64,000 bases of DNA from Simmondsia chinensis (taxonomy: Eukaryota; Streptophyta; Magnoliopsida; Caryophyllales; Simmondsiaceae). The translations under genes and the position numbers were made by a program. Position 1 is the stretch's first letter. Each line of letters opens with the position of its first letter. The notes beneath the pieces were generated by a model. It was not told the DNA's origin and ran no database searches. It saw only the letters and a list, made by a program, of their open reading frames with translations. The stretch lies in NCBI GenBank assembly GCA_018398585.1, contig JAGTTD010000001.1:2296501-2360500 (forward strand), given 5' to 3'. Below, in pieces: positions 37,232 through 47,168 of the stretch.

Positions 37232-39639
37232 GGGGGGTGGAGGTGTCAAACCTCGAGGAATAGTTAGGCTTTATAAAATTTATTGAGATGTTTAACATTC
37301 AAAGATGGAAATTTCCAGCAGAGCACATAGCCTAAGTGCCAAGGTCTAGCAGAATTTAAAAAGATATTAGGGTTATTTACGCCAAAGGTCCCTGTACTTT
37401 GTCTATTGTGTTAATTTGGCCCTTTTACTTTTAATTGTGTCAATTTAGTCCCTGAATAATTCAAAATGTGTCAATTTAGTCCTTTGGTTAAATTTAAGTT
37501 AAGTTAATGTCGTAATTTTGAACGGCAAAATTATGTTAGATGCAAGCAACTTATTATAAATTCATCCGCTTACTCAATTTAACCTAATTTGTGGCTGAAC
37601 CATTAAAAATTTTATTAAAAACTTAGCATAAAATCTTCTCTAAGGACCAAATCGACACATTTTGATTTGTAGAAAGACTAAATTGACACAGTTAAAAGTA
37701 TAAGGACTAAATTGACACAATGTACAAAGTACAGGGACTTTTAGTGTAAATAACCCAAGATATGATTTCTATGCACTTTTTCTATTTTTTTTTTTCTAAT
37801 CTAAAGTGTCCAAATGTCCTATTGGTGGTATTCCCTAATTTGATTCTATGTCACCTAGATTCAAAGTATATGAGAGTCAGACATGGTAAATGTTAAGAGG
37901 TTAGATTTTGCTTATTGCTAAGAATTTTTTCTATGCTTTTATTTTAATTTGAAGTGTCCAAGTATACTACCAATGTTCAAATATCCCTGTCTTGTATAGG
38001 TACTTTAGGGTACTATCATTATGAGCCCACTTCATATTTTATTACTGTACAACATTTACCTGAACTTGCCTTGTTGATTAATTTCTGCTTTATTTTATCT
38101 TGATAGGTTGATTGGGAAAATGAAAAAAGTTGCTTTCAAACAATCTCTGCTGCGCTTGCCAACTTCTACGCCATGCATCCTCCTCTATTGCCAAACCCTT
38201 CAGGCGACGGCTTACAATACTACAAGAGGAAAACCCGGAAGGAAGATGGCGATGACCTAAATCTTTCAAACAATTCAGGTACTGATGCTCCTTCCAAATA
38301 AGTATGTACAACTCTTGTGACTATGTTAAGGAACCAGTTATTCGAAGAGCTTATGTTATTAGATGAAGGGTCCCTGACTTCCCCCTTCATGCAAATGACT
38401 TTTAGGCTTCAAGCATGGATAATATACAGGCACGCTTCATAACTTTGCGCTAGAATTATATTAATATAGTTAATGAGGGTATCGGGATTTGAACTTGAGA
38501 CCACTTAGTTGAAAAGGCTCTGATATCAGGCTAATGAACCGACTATTCCAAGCGCTTAAGCTGATAAGTGAAGACTAGAGAATGATTTTATAATCTAACA
38601 TTGTGCTACGAGTCACATGAGTTGAATTTGTTTTCCTTCACGGGCCAATAGAATTTGCGATATGAAGAGTGATTTTAATGATTTGCAGAGGCCGACAATG
38701 AGATCGAGCATGGACTTCTTGCAGAAGCAGAAACTGCTTGGGCGCAGCGTGAATGGTCAATCCAGCATGTTTTATTTCCGTCAATGAGGCTTTTCTTAAA
38801 ACCTCCTAATTCAATGGCTAAAAATGGAACCTTTGTCCAGGTATTGCCCTTGAACAGTAGTTCATACTTTCGAAATTCTCTTCCGTTCTTTCCTTGCTCA
38901 ACTCTAAATCATAAATTGAGTTAGAGTCTCAATTTCTTGACTTGATCATTTCATTTCTTTTCTGAGAGATTTTTTTTTTTTTTTTGGTCACAATCACTAG
39001 CATATTTAGTTTCTAAAATAACAAGTTAATCTTGACTTGATCATTTCATTTTCTATTTTGAGATGACTTTTTTAACAATATCACTAGCATATTTGATTAC
39101 TCAAATAACAAACGAAGCATTTCCCACCAAGTGGGATTAGCTCTATGGATTAAAATACATCATTATGATCTATCCACCGTTATAGGTGGCCTTGACAAAT
39201 CGCAATGAGGACCCGTTGTCGCGGGTCATTTGTGACATGGGGTAGGCTAATGATGGCCATGTTTTTTTAAAAAGAAACTTCAGAGTTGAATCATATCATC
39301 GTTGTTACGCTTTGAAATCTCCACTGGACAAACCCACATATTTCCTTCTATACTCGTTCTGAGTCCTGCTAAGACGACTTTGGTTCAATAGCAAAACATT
39401 AGCAAGGTTGAGCTCCTAATACAAGAGTCCACGGTTCAAATCCCCAATCCTCCTTTCATTTCTCTTTATGATCTCTCTTTTTCACAGCAGTTGACCGGTA
39501 AGAGTACAAAAATTATTCTCGAGTCTTGATCCATTAGTTTAAATTTTTGGAACAGTTGGTTCACATTGACTATTAGCTCCATCTGCACTTGTAGGTGGCG
39601 TCGCTTGAGAAGCTTTACAAAATTTTCGAAAGATGCTGA
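28439..39639 (+). CDS. MLH1: DNA mismatch repair protein MLH1, 16 exons, complete
   Basis: Exons: 28439-28711, 30186-30358, 30541-30613, 31201-31335, 31464-31674, 32311-32459, 32956-33054, 33744-33816, 33975-34110, 35108-35202, 35314-35422, 35951-36116, 36687-36848, 38107-38278, 38689-38840, 39595-39639. All junctions are GT-AG and keep frame; the sum is 2223 bp, 740 residues, the usual plant MLH1 size. It is the MutL homologue that pairs with PMS1 or MLH3 in the nucleus and acts after MutS recognition of mismatches, and in meiotic crossover. The N-terminal GHKL ATPase is intact: NRIAAGEVI with the catalytic Glu45, [10 protein letters not shown] with the Mg-binding Asn60, DDGHGI at 85-90, and TSKL/GFRGEAL in exon 2. 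Later come the transducer region (NIHPTKREV) and the C-terminal dimerisation domain ending in the conserved FERC. The start follows an N-terminal extension of about 30 residues, as in other plants; Met12 is an alternative. No TATA box is evident. Introns carry exon-1-derived tandem copies, SINE/MITE insertions and homopolymer tracts. Confidence 0.97.
28788..29235 (+). repeat. Three tandem decayed copies of the MLH1 exon 1 end plus intron 1 start
   Basis: The segment 28649 to about 28787 (exon 1 end and first intron bases) recurs starting at 28788, 28954 and 29123 (unit about 139-169 bp). Each copy has the GGATGGTGGG..CTTAAGCT..CAAGT..TCC..GATGATGG region and the ATCCGGGTAATTTT donor context. 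Copies 2 and 4 carry stops in the coding frame; copy 3 is open through its donor-like site at 29016/29017. Confidence 0.9.
29236..30185. other. Rest of MLH1 intron 1
   Basis: A TATA-like ctctatatataggg (about 29336-29349) followed by a long pyrimidine-rich stretch resembles the promoter part of a short LTR, but I could not find matching ends or a target duplication. The remainder is ordinary intron. Confidence 0.35.
31764..31788 (+). repeat. 25-base G homopolymer in MLH1 intron 5
   Basis: Nine T then 25 G in a row, followed by cgcgggggtgggg. It can form a G-quadruplex and is prone to replication and sequencing slippage. Confidence 0.9.
33930..33967 (+). repeat. C-rich tract forming the polypyrimidine tract of MLH1 exon 9 acceptor
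   Basis: Twenty C, then T-interrupted C runs, end only 7 bases before the exon 9 acceptor AG (33973-33974; exon starts 33975). The normal U-rich tract is replaced by nearly pure C; the other strand is G-quadruplex-prone. Confidence 0.85.
34896..35029 (+). mobile_element. TTG-tailed SINE/LINE tail in MLH1 intron 9
   Basis: TTCAGGTTGGGGGTCCTCGG, GGGTAAGGCTGCGTACATC, CAGACCCTGCTTTCTGCGGG, GAGGCACTGGGA and eight TTG/TTG-like units. This is among the best-kept tails in the window; the 5S head is absent. No clear target duplication. Confidence 0.8.
36225..36480 (+). repeat. Dispersed tRNA-Met-like repeat in MLH1 intron 12
   Basis: Contains gagagatcttgagttggagtcct (B-box-like), gttagagtgtaaaac and taagctttttggatagttgg; same family as 18655-19110 and 38320-38605. 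Confidence 0.45.
37199..37250 (-). mobile_element. 52-bp insertion of C27-A12 type flanked by a perfect 15-bp direct repeat
   Basis: On the minus strand the insert reads tttgacacctcca, then 27 C, then 12 A. It is bracketed by cctcgaggaatagtt at 37184-37198 and 37251-37265. The A-run at the 3' end with a 15-bp duplication resembles L1-type retroposition of a very short template; slippage-driven duplication is the alternative. Confidence 0.55.
37370..37756. mobile_element. Mutator-like MITE with long TIRs in MLH1 intron 13
   Basis: The ends gggttatttac and gtaaataaccc are inverted, with similarity reaching about 85 bp inward (ccctgtactttg, gtgtcaatttagtcc). The 9-bp target duplication is aagatatta (37361-37369) and aagatatga (37757-37765). 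Best-preserved copy of the family at 8511 and 9322. Confidence 0.88.
38320..38605 (-). repeat. Dispersed tRNA-Met-like repeat in MLH1 intron 14
   Basis: The minus strand shows tgatatcagagccttttcaac and caagttcaaatccc, an A-box/B-box-like pair, between blocks gaaccagttattcgaagagc and gaaccgactattccaagcgc. Confidence 0.5.
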
Positions 39640-39794
39640 TGTCATCTGCCAGGCCGAAGCTCACCAGAGACCCAGTTGGTCACTTCTAAGTACAAGTTCC
39701 CTTTTTTTTTATTTTTTTTTTTATGGAAATGAGTAGTACTGGAATCTTCTGTACATATACATATAGTTGCAGAATTGCATTTAGAGTGCCTTGG

Positions 39795-39935
39795 CTTCTC
39801 TTTTGGGTAGGGGCCTTTCAGAAACCGCCTCTCTATAGGGTGACATCCGGTAGAGATAAGGGTGCTATTACCTCCAAACTTCCCTTGGCGGGAGCCTCTT
39901 TGAGGTATTGGGCTGTTGTCGTCATCGTCTATTGG
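39795..39935 (+). mobile_element. Degenerate TTG-tailed SINE/LINE tail just after MLH1
   Basis: GGGTAGGGGCCTTTCAGAAACCGCC, GGGTGCTATTACCTCC, CTTGGCGGGAGCC, GAGGTATTGGGC and TTGTCGTCATCG follow the tail order with many changes. It begins about 155 bp after the MLH1 stop and may lie in the 3' UTR. Confidence 0.6.
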
Positions 39936-40429
39936 CTCCCTTTTGCTGCAGATGTGCAGAGTTTTGTCTGTAAATTGTGTTTTGTCAGAAAAGAAACATT
40001 GTTCCTTTAAAAATCCCATTTTCAACCACTTTAAGTCAAAGCCTATGCAATTTGATCATAAATTACGATATATATCACTCTCTAAATTTGTCATAATAAT
40101 ATTTAGGTAATATCCATCCACCTTCATAAAAATTGAACTTTTAACCTTTCTATCAATGTATATTTTATAAATTTTGCGTCAGATTTTACTTGTTTTGACT
40201 TTAAACAGTCAAATTGAGCTGTTAGGGATAAATATAGTCAATATTATTTCATCTTACACCCAACAACTCACATAAAATTATATAATGGGTCCCAAGTGGC
40301 ACTGTGCAGCTACAAAATATTAATTCCAATAGAATATCAAGCTAGCCTTTTATTTTTGTTTAAAATTCTTATGAATCATATGGAAGGAGTGCTTGTTTTA
40401 CTAAATTCATTTTTAATTTAATCCGTATT

Positions 40430-41109
40430 TGTTGGGAAAATCACACAATCAAGTACAAACAGAAGCAAAATCTACAAAAATAAAAACGAAACAACACACC
40501 GAAATTTACGTGGAAACTCTTAGCCAGAGAGAGAATTGGGTGTTCATCATTTATGAAATTTAAAAAGTCACAATCTTCAATTGAAACATCCAAACCTCAT
40601 ATTACAATTATAATTATCAATGTGATTATTACATGGTAAGCCATCAACCCTTCTTAACCCAGCTGCTGCATGGCGAGCCACCAATCCTCCTTAATGTAGC
40701 TTTGGGTTTGGGATAGAGGAAGTTATAAACTCTTGCACAACCCTCGTTCAAAGCACTTGAGTATGACTCTCTTCATATTCAGATGAACAACACTCGAAAC
40801 AAACTGAAAACGTCGAAATTGCTCTCCCCTTACTCGGGTGTCCCTTGGGCACTCCTTCCGTTAATCCCTCCCATTTTCCCTCTCCTTTTCTTCTCTCTCT
40901 CAACCATCAATCCTTAAGCCTCTTTTATAATAGTGTTGCGTAAATCTAATTTGATTCAAAATATCAATTCAAATTAAACTATTTAGGTAACCCAATCTAC
41001 TCAGATAGAATCATATCATATCTGATCTAAATCTCACCTAAATTAAAGCCTAATTAAATATCACTCAGATCTTATTAATATCTAATTTTGAGGTAATGAT
41101 ATCCCAATA
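40430..41109 (-). mobile_element. Probable solo LTR of a copia-like retrotransposon
   Basis: The minus strand begins near TATTGGGATATC and ends TTTTCCCAACA, with a TATA box (attataaaagaggc, about 40922-40935 on plus) and near the end the phrase TTTCCACGTAAATTTCGG common in plant copia LTRs. No second LTR or internal domain is seen. A 5-bp target duplication was not evident, so the boundaries are approximate. Confidence 0.6.
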
Positions 41110-42001
41110 ATGTTAAACAAGTTATTCTAAGCTATGGGTTTGAATGTGCCTAAAGAAAGCTGACAATCCACAATGAGCCAAACTCCTCTAAATAAGCCTA
41201 CACGAGTACAATTTGAGTCTAAATGAGTCTAACTCACCTCTTAGCTTCACAAGTTAGGTTTGAGTTTAATTGAGCTGCGCAGAACTCGAGTTTCTAACGA
41301 ATTGAGCCTCTTGAGCCTTTTCAACTTGGATTCAGTTGGCTTTTTTTTTTTTGTTGGGGGTGGGGGTAGATTACGTATTGATACTTTGAGATTTTTTGGA
41401 CTAGTTTTTGAGTCCACGAACTTTATGAAATGATTTTCTAGTACAAAAATTATGTATATTTAATAAAATAGTTCAAATAATAGTGTAAAATATTGTAAAA
41501 CTTGTCATTATTTGTTTGAAACCCCACTATCCTCCCCCTGTTTCACTTATCCCATACATGTACAGCGATATTGTTACAATGCCAGTGAAAAAGAATTTGG
41601 ATCAAGAACTTATTTTATACCTTTACATATAGTCATTTGGACTATTTCATTAAATAAATATAACTTTCGAACTAAAAAATTATTTTATAAAATTTGTAAA
41701 CTAAAAAATTAATATACTAAATTTTAGGATATGAGTATGTGATTTACATGTACTTGTCTTGCTTGAGTCAACTCGTTTACACTTTAGGCCTGACTTTTCC
41801 TTTGCAATATTATCTACATTCCATTTTTGTCTCTCATCCACGTTTTACCTTAGAAAATAATTATTAACGTTGGCTGCCCAAAAGGAGTAAAATCTTATAA
41901 TATGATTCGCACTCGAATTATTATTATTATAATATATTGATACATAGTATTTAATCTAGCTTTTTGTTACTTTAATAGCATTTTGACTATAAATACAACC
42001 T
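41110..42001. other. Intergenic region, repeat-like but no gene
   Basis: 41200-41340 resembles the GAGTC/CTCGAG-rich text at 1-150. The rest is AT-rich with no supported frame. Confidence 0.4.
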
Positions 42002-42019
42002 GGTAGAATCCCCATTAGG

Positions 42020-42262
42020 GTTCATTTAACCGGATCCCATTAGAACTCCGAGGCTAAGCGTGCTTGGGCGAGAGTAGTATTAGGATGGGTGACCTCTTTG
42101 GAAGTCTTCGTGTTGCCAATCTTATCAGACTGAGGATCTTCGAAAATAGCCTCTCACCAGGGTTACACCTTGAAGGGGTAAGGCTACTTACAATACCTCT
42201 CCCTGACCCTACTTATGCGGAAGTCCTTGAGGCACTAGGTATGGTTTTTTTTTTTCCTTCTT
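42020..42262 (+). mobile_element. 5S rRNA-headed SINE upstream of the MYB gene
   Basis: GTTCATTTAACCGGATCCC (small deletion in the head), CGAGGCTAAGCGTGCTTGGG, GAGAGTAGTATTAGGATGGG and CTTCGTGTTGCC, followed by the tail GGTAAGGCTACTTACAATACC..GCGGAAGTCC..GAGGCACTAGG and a T-rich end. The target duplication gtagaatccccattagg / gtagaatccccattgg lies at 42003-42019 and about 42266-42281. It ends about 345 bp before the MYB start. Confidence 0.9.
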
Positions 42263-42522
42263 GTAGTAGAATCCCCATTGGCTTCTACAGTAAGTTCTGA
42301 TTTCTGCAATGTGATTGAGTGGTGACATAAGCATGATATCACACTAAGCACTTAGAAGTAACAGTTCAATGTACTATTTACTGAGAAAAATCAACGGTTT
42401 GGTCCTTAATGATCATTAATTACACACTAATAACAATAATTAATCACTAATAATATGCTGACATATGCATGATGTAATATTAACATAATTGTTTCTCCGT
42501 GTCTCTCTTTATGTGCCTCAAA

Positions 42523-42530
42523 TATAAATA
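42523..42530 (+). promoter_or_regulatory. TATA box of the MYB gene
   Basis: TATAAATA in the context aatataaatagagg, 77 bp upstream of the ATG at 42607, a normal plant spacing for a short 5' UTR. Confidence 0.6.
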
Positions 42531-42606
42531 GAGGGAAATCTAATCATAGTTTATGAAGCACAAAATATATAATATAAAGTTTTAGACAAGGCAATTAAGT
42601 GAAGAC

Positions 42607-45495
42607 ATGGGGAAAGGGAGAAGTCCATGCTGTGACAAAGCTAAAGTGAAGAGAGGGCCTTGGTCTGAAGCTGAGGATTTGAAGCTCATTTCTTTCATTC
42701 AAAAGCACGGTCACCCGAATTGGCGCGCTCTTCCTAGACTCGCTGGTTCGTCTTCTCTCTCTTTCTCTCTCTCGTTCTCTCATTTCCCGCTGTTAGGGGA
42801 GTCGGGTTTGGAATTTGAATGTGGGATCTTTGGGTGGTGGAGTGTTAGCCTCGTCAGTGTTTTAACCGTTGGATTGGAGTTCGTTTGGCTTGTTTTTGTG
42901 TTAAATCGAGTTACAAACGGGTTTTAACTGTTGGATTGGAGTTCGTTTGGCTTGTTTTTGTGTTATATCAAGTTACAAACGGGTTAGGGCCTATTTGGCG
43001 GAGCTTTTTCCGAAAGAATGTGCCTTTTTCAATTTAAAAAAAAAAAAAAACCTTTCTAGGATTTGAGGGTGTTCACTTTTTATGCTTGAAATGGACGTGT
43101 TTTTGTTGATGCTCCCCTCTTGTTTGAGAAGTTGCTCCCCCTATTTACACCAACCCAATGCCTCGAAGAGGCTGTCGCCAAAGGTAGGGTTGGGTCGGGA
43201 GTAGTAATATATACGCAACCTTACTCCTATAGGGTGCTATTCTATAGAGAGAATGTTTCTAAAACATGATGTATAACCGATTATATCATATGATTCATTT
43301 TTGAAGAATTGAAGATGATTCAGTTTGGAGCATAAGGGCCATTTGCTTCGTATTTGTTGGTGGATTATTGTTATTGTCAGAGCAATAATGTGATTTACTA
43401 ACAATGAGAGCTGCAAAATTGTTTTAAAAACTATGATTTTGTTCTAGCAATAACATTACCCTTATTATATCTCATGATTATATGGATTTTACATTCATAT
43501 TTCCTGCATGGAACTTGTTCTGATATTTTTGGAGTAAATAATTGGAAACTAATTTTTTAGTACACAAACGTTTTTCTTTCTTTCTTTTCTTTTTTCTTGA
43601 GATGGGTTGGTAAAGTCTAAAACAATAAGATAATACGAGTGTAACATGACATGAAATTATAGAAATAAACACCGGACACTATGACTTCATGTCTACTCAA
43701 ATCATGTCTGATACATCTTTTGTTTGTAGCTTTTTATTTTTTTTAGAAAACCGAGATCAATTTTGGAAGCAATTTTTCTGTTTTTTAGTCTCCTGTATTT
43801 TGTTTTTTTTCTAATGCGATTAAAAACTGAAAATAAAAAATAAAAGATAGAAAAATTATTTGTAGAACTAAATTAAAATTTTTTTAAAAGTTAAAACCAC
43901 AAATAGGACAAATATATTAAACAGGTCCTATGTTTCGAGTGCTAGACTCAAGTTCAACTGACAAATAGTTTACTTAAGTATGAACCATAATATTTGGTTT
44001 TATTATCGTTTTTTTTTTTAAAAGTACATTACAATATAACCGAACAATCAGGAGCTAAATAGGTGCAAAATACTTCTTGATTTATGTACTTTAAGAAAAT
44101 AAATGATTGATATAATAAAATTATGTATACTATACAGCAACAACAAACCCAGTGTCTCAAATGGTCCCACCAAAGCTAAGGTCTGGAGAGAGTACAACAT
44201 ACGTAACTTTACCCTTTTTGGGTGCTGAAGACTATTTCCGAAAGGGCCCAAAATTATTAACACTATACAGTATAATATAATTAATGAAAATATTTTAAAG
44301 TTGCTTGGTCAAACATCTAATCTAACGAACCAAAAATATTCAAAGAAGCACACGGTCAGTTAGGTTGGTGACCCAAGTCAAACAAGTTTATAAAAGCTGT
44401 GACTTTGTTTATATTACAATATTATTCAGTCTACATCAAGGTTGGTGAGCCTTTGTCTTTGTCCCAACATTAGGCTACTTTGCATATGGCTCACTATATT
44501 ATTAATTTAATCTTTGCTCTCAGTTTGTTTATCGCTTCAATTTTATCGGATGTACTGAAAACTGACATGGGTCAATCTTATTGTCATATTCATGAATGAA
44601 TATTAGTATAAGTCTAGTCAATGGTTGAACCTTGGATTAAAATTCAACTTCGTTTTTAAATATTTATGTGTTTACTTTCTTTTTTCAGGGTTGGCGAGAT
44701 GTGGGAAGAGTTGTCGGTTAAGGTGGGTGAACTATCTCTGTCCTGATGTGAAGCGCGGGAATTTTACTCCTAAAGAAGAGGAAAGCATAATAGAGTTGCA
44801 TGAGTGTCTCGGTAACAAGTAAGATTCTTTAGAATTTGTCAATCATTTCTTATTGTGAGTGTTCTAATTTTCAACAATAGTTGTTAACTATAAGTGGTTG
44901 ATACTACAGATGGTCAAAGATAGCTGCTCATTTGCCCGGAAGGACGGACAACGAGATAAAGAACGTCTGGAATACCCACTTGAAGAAGCGCGTGGCTACC
45001 AGACGATCCACGAACTCTCCTTCGCCAAATCAAGATTCCACAATATCGTATCAAACCTCTCTGTCTAATCGTACGGAACTGTTCAATAGTACAAGAAAAG
45101 AACAAGTCATGCACCAAACAAGTCCTATAAACGATACACTTGACCCATTAATCTCTTCCCCCTCGATTTCGTGCAGTTCAAATGTCACCTTTTCTAATCA
45201 ATTCACCAAGTCCAATCCAGAATCAGAACCAATCGAAATTCCATTTGAACCAAACTTAGACTTGTGGGAATTGTTGGATGAAGAAATGACTGATTTTGAG
45301 CCTCCTTCGCACATTAATCTTGAATCTCGTGACAAAGAAGATATTAGTTGGTGTTGGTTACAATACTTAGAAAATGAGTTGGGACTTCATTCAACCACAA
45401 CAAAAACAGATAAAAATTGGGAAAATATAATTCCCGGTAGCGAACCCGATTATTTAGATTTGGAGTCCTTTTTAAATGAAGAAGTTAGGATATAG
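42607..45495 (+). CDS. R2R3-MYB transcription factor, three exons, subgroup 3-like
   Basis: Exons 42607-42745, 44689-44818 and 44910-45495 join in frame to 284 residues. The two intron positions inside the MYB domain are those usual for plant R2R3-MYBs. The N terminus [20 protein letters not shown] is typical; R2 spans about residues 14-65 and R3 about 67-116 ([30 protein letters not shown]). The sequence most resembles subgroup 3 (MYB58/63, MYB10/72), whose members act in lignin activation or iron-deficiency responses; the subgroup is my inference. The C terminus is Ser/Asn-rich with an acidic patch ([14 protein letters not shown]), a plausible activation region. Oddities: Ala49 replaces the near-invariant Leu of LLRCGKS and Cys64 replaces Arg in NYLRPD, next to the R2 recognition helix. 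Intron 1 (1943 bp) contains two SINE tails. Confidence 0.93.
43149..43265 (-). mobile_element. TTG-family SINE/LINE tail in MYB intron 1
   Basis: The minus strand carries AGAAACATTCTCTC, GGAGTAAGGTTGCGTATAT, CCCTACCTTTGGCGAC and GAGGCATTGGG. The TTG tail and the head are missing. Confidence 0.6.
44138..44261 (-). mobile_element. 5'-truncated SINE/LINE tail in MYB intron 1
   Basis: The minus strand: CGGAAATAGTCTTCAGC, GGGTAAAGTTACGTATG, CCAGACCTTAGC, GAGACACTGGG and TTTGTTGTTGC. A 9-bp target duplication, actatacag, lies at 44129-44137 and 44262-44270. Confidence 0.78.
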
Positions 45496-45849
45496 AATCA
45501 AAAATACACATTTTTTTCTACATGGTTTGTTGGATTGATATGGTCATTCCAACTGCTAATTAGTATATGTATTTTAATATTCATGCAAAACGCATGTACC
45601 TTTTTTTTTTTTTTTTTTTTAAATTCAATTTGTCATTTATTACGTTAGATTGAAAAAAACAAACACCCAATTGTGTAGAAGGTAATGTTCAACAAAAAAA
45701 AAAAAAATTGTGTAGAAGGACAAAAAGTAAAGCAAAATTCCTGTAACAAATAATGTAAATTCTTGAATATAAGAGAGTTATATACTTTGTTGGTTCTTAC
45801 TGTTCTTAAATTTGATCAAATTGATCCTTTTTTTTTTCGTTGAAGTTTT

Positions 45850-46069
45850 TGTTTACATAAGTAATGTCGGGAGTTAAGCGTGCTTGGGCGAGAATAGTAC
45901 CAGGATGGGTAACCTCCTGGAAAGTTCTCGTGTTGCCAACCCTATAAGGCCGGGGGTCCTTGGAAACAACTTCTCGGTAGGGTTGTATCCTGAAGGGTAA
46001 GGCTGCGTACATCTACTCCTCCCAGACCCCGCTTAGGCGAAAGCCTTTGAGGCACTGAGCTTGTTGTTG
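45850..46069 (+). mobile_element. 5S rRNA-headed SINE downstream of the MYB gene, head partly deleted
   Basis: GGGAGTTAAGCGTGCTTGGG, GAATAGTACCAGGATGGGTA, CTCGTGTTGCCAACCC, GGGGGTCCTTGGAAACAACT, AAGGGTAAGGCTGCGTACATC, CCCAGACCCCGCTTAGG and GAGGCACTGAGC with TTGTTGTTG. About 35 bp of the 5S 5' part are missing. It begins about 355 bp after the MYB stop. Confidence 0.88.
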
Positions 46070-46739
46070 AATGTGGGTTGGGGGTGGGGGAGGGGATTTC
46101 CCATAAAAGGGAGCCACAAGTCCTTAGCGGGGATGGAAACCGAGTGGCGTGGTTGGCCGCCGGCATTTTAGGGGACTTCTTTCATTGAATATGGTCCCTA
46201 ATATTTATATTTTTGGTCAAATTAGTTTCTCATCTTTTTAAATATTGTTTACTGAATATGAGAGACTAATATGGAGTGTATGAGCTTTATTCGTGATTTG
46301 TTTGTATAATAATATTAATATTGAGTATTAATTATTAATAATCAAAATAGAAACAGGGAACAAGTGATGATGTCATATAAATACATTAATTGCGCTCACT
46401 TGGTTTCATTTTAAATGATAGAGAGGAAGTTCTTACAATACATACGAGAAATGCTTTTAAAAACAAAATTACTGTATTTCGCGAGATAAAAAGCCACGAA
46501 AATATCACGAGAAAGAGGTGCTTAGGAGCTAATTGGTCGTTAACGACGAATTATGCCCTAATCGTAACTTTTTTGTGCACCCTCTTCTTGTGTCATGTAG
46601 CATTACTCTTTTAAAAATGTAAAGCAACACAATTCAAGAAAAAGGAAAAGCAAATAATGTTATACTTTTCTCCGATAATTAGCGATAGAGTAGCAATACA
46701 AAGCAGGCAACATAAACAAGCGAGCCTATTGTTGTGTTG
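46070..46739. other. Intergenic region, no gene seen
   Basis: A G-rich stretch at 46077-46100 and AT-rich DNA. A 74-codon frame at 46390-46614 has no recognisable domain and is not supported. Confidence 0.4.
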
Positions 46740-46920
46740 TTGAGACTCCACATGTGAGCCTAATAATTAGAATCCCACATTAAAATTGCGAGAGAGAAGA
46801 GATCACCTTATAAGCCTAGTGAGTTACTCCACCTATGACCAATTGGTTTTAGAATGGAGCCCCACTTGAGCTTATAAGTGGATCTCATGTGTTCCAACTT
46901 CGTGCGTTTGACCTAAAAAG
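46740..46920 (+). repeat. Dispersed repeat with GAGACTCCACATGTG motif
   Basis: Shares gagactccacatgtg..gcctaataattagaat, gttactccacc and ggttttagaatggagccccac with 18830-19010 (plus) and 63740-63900 (minus). Non-coding. Confidence 0.5.
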
Positions 46921-47168
46921 GCCCGTGAAATTTAACATGTGTTGTGATGTGATAATCGCTCCATCATAGAGGTTAAAAAACTACTTTCATAACATGGTTG
47001 TGTTATGATAATCGCTCAATCATGGAGCAATTTGTTTTGTTTTTGAAAAGAGTCAATCCCGAATGTGTGCTTCTCCAAAACAAAAAAAAAAAAAAAAAAA
47101 AGTCAAGTTCACCTCATTTGTATTAAAAGTAACTGGTTCCTATGTACTTATAAGGTAATAATATGTAG

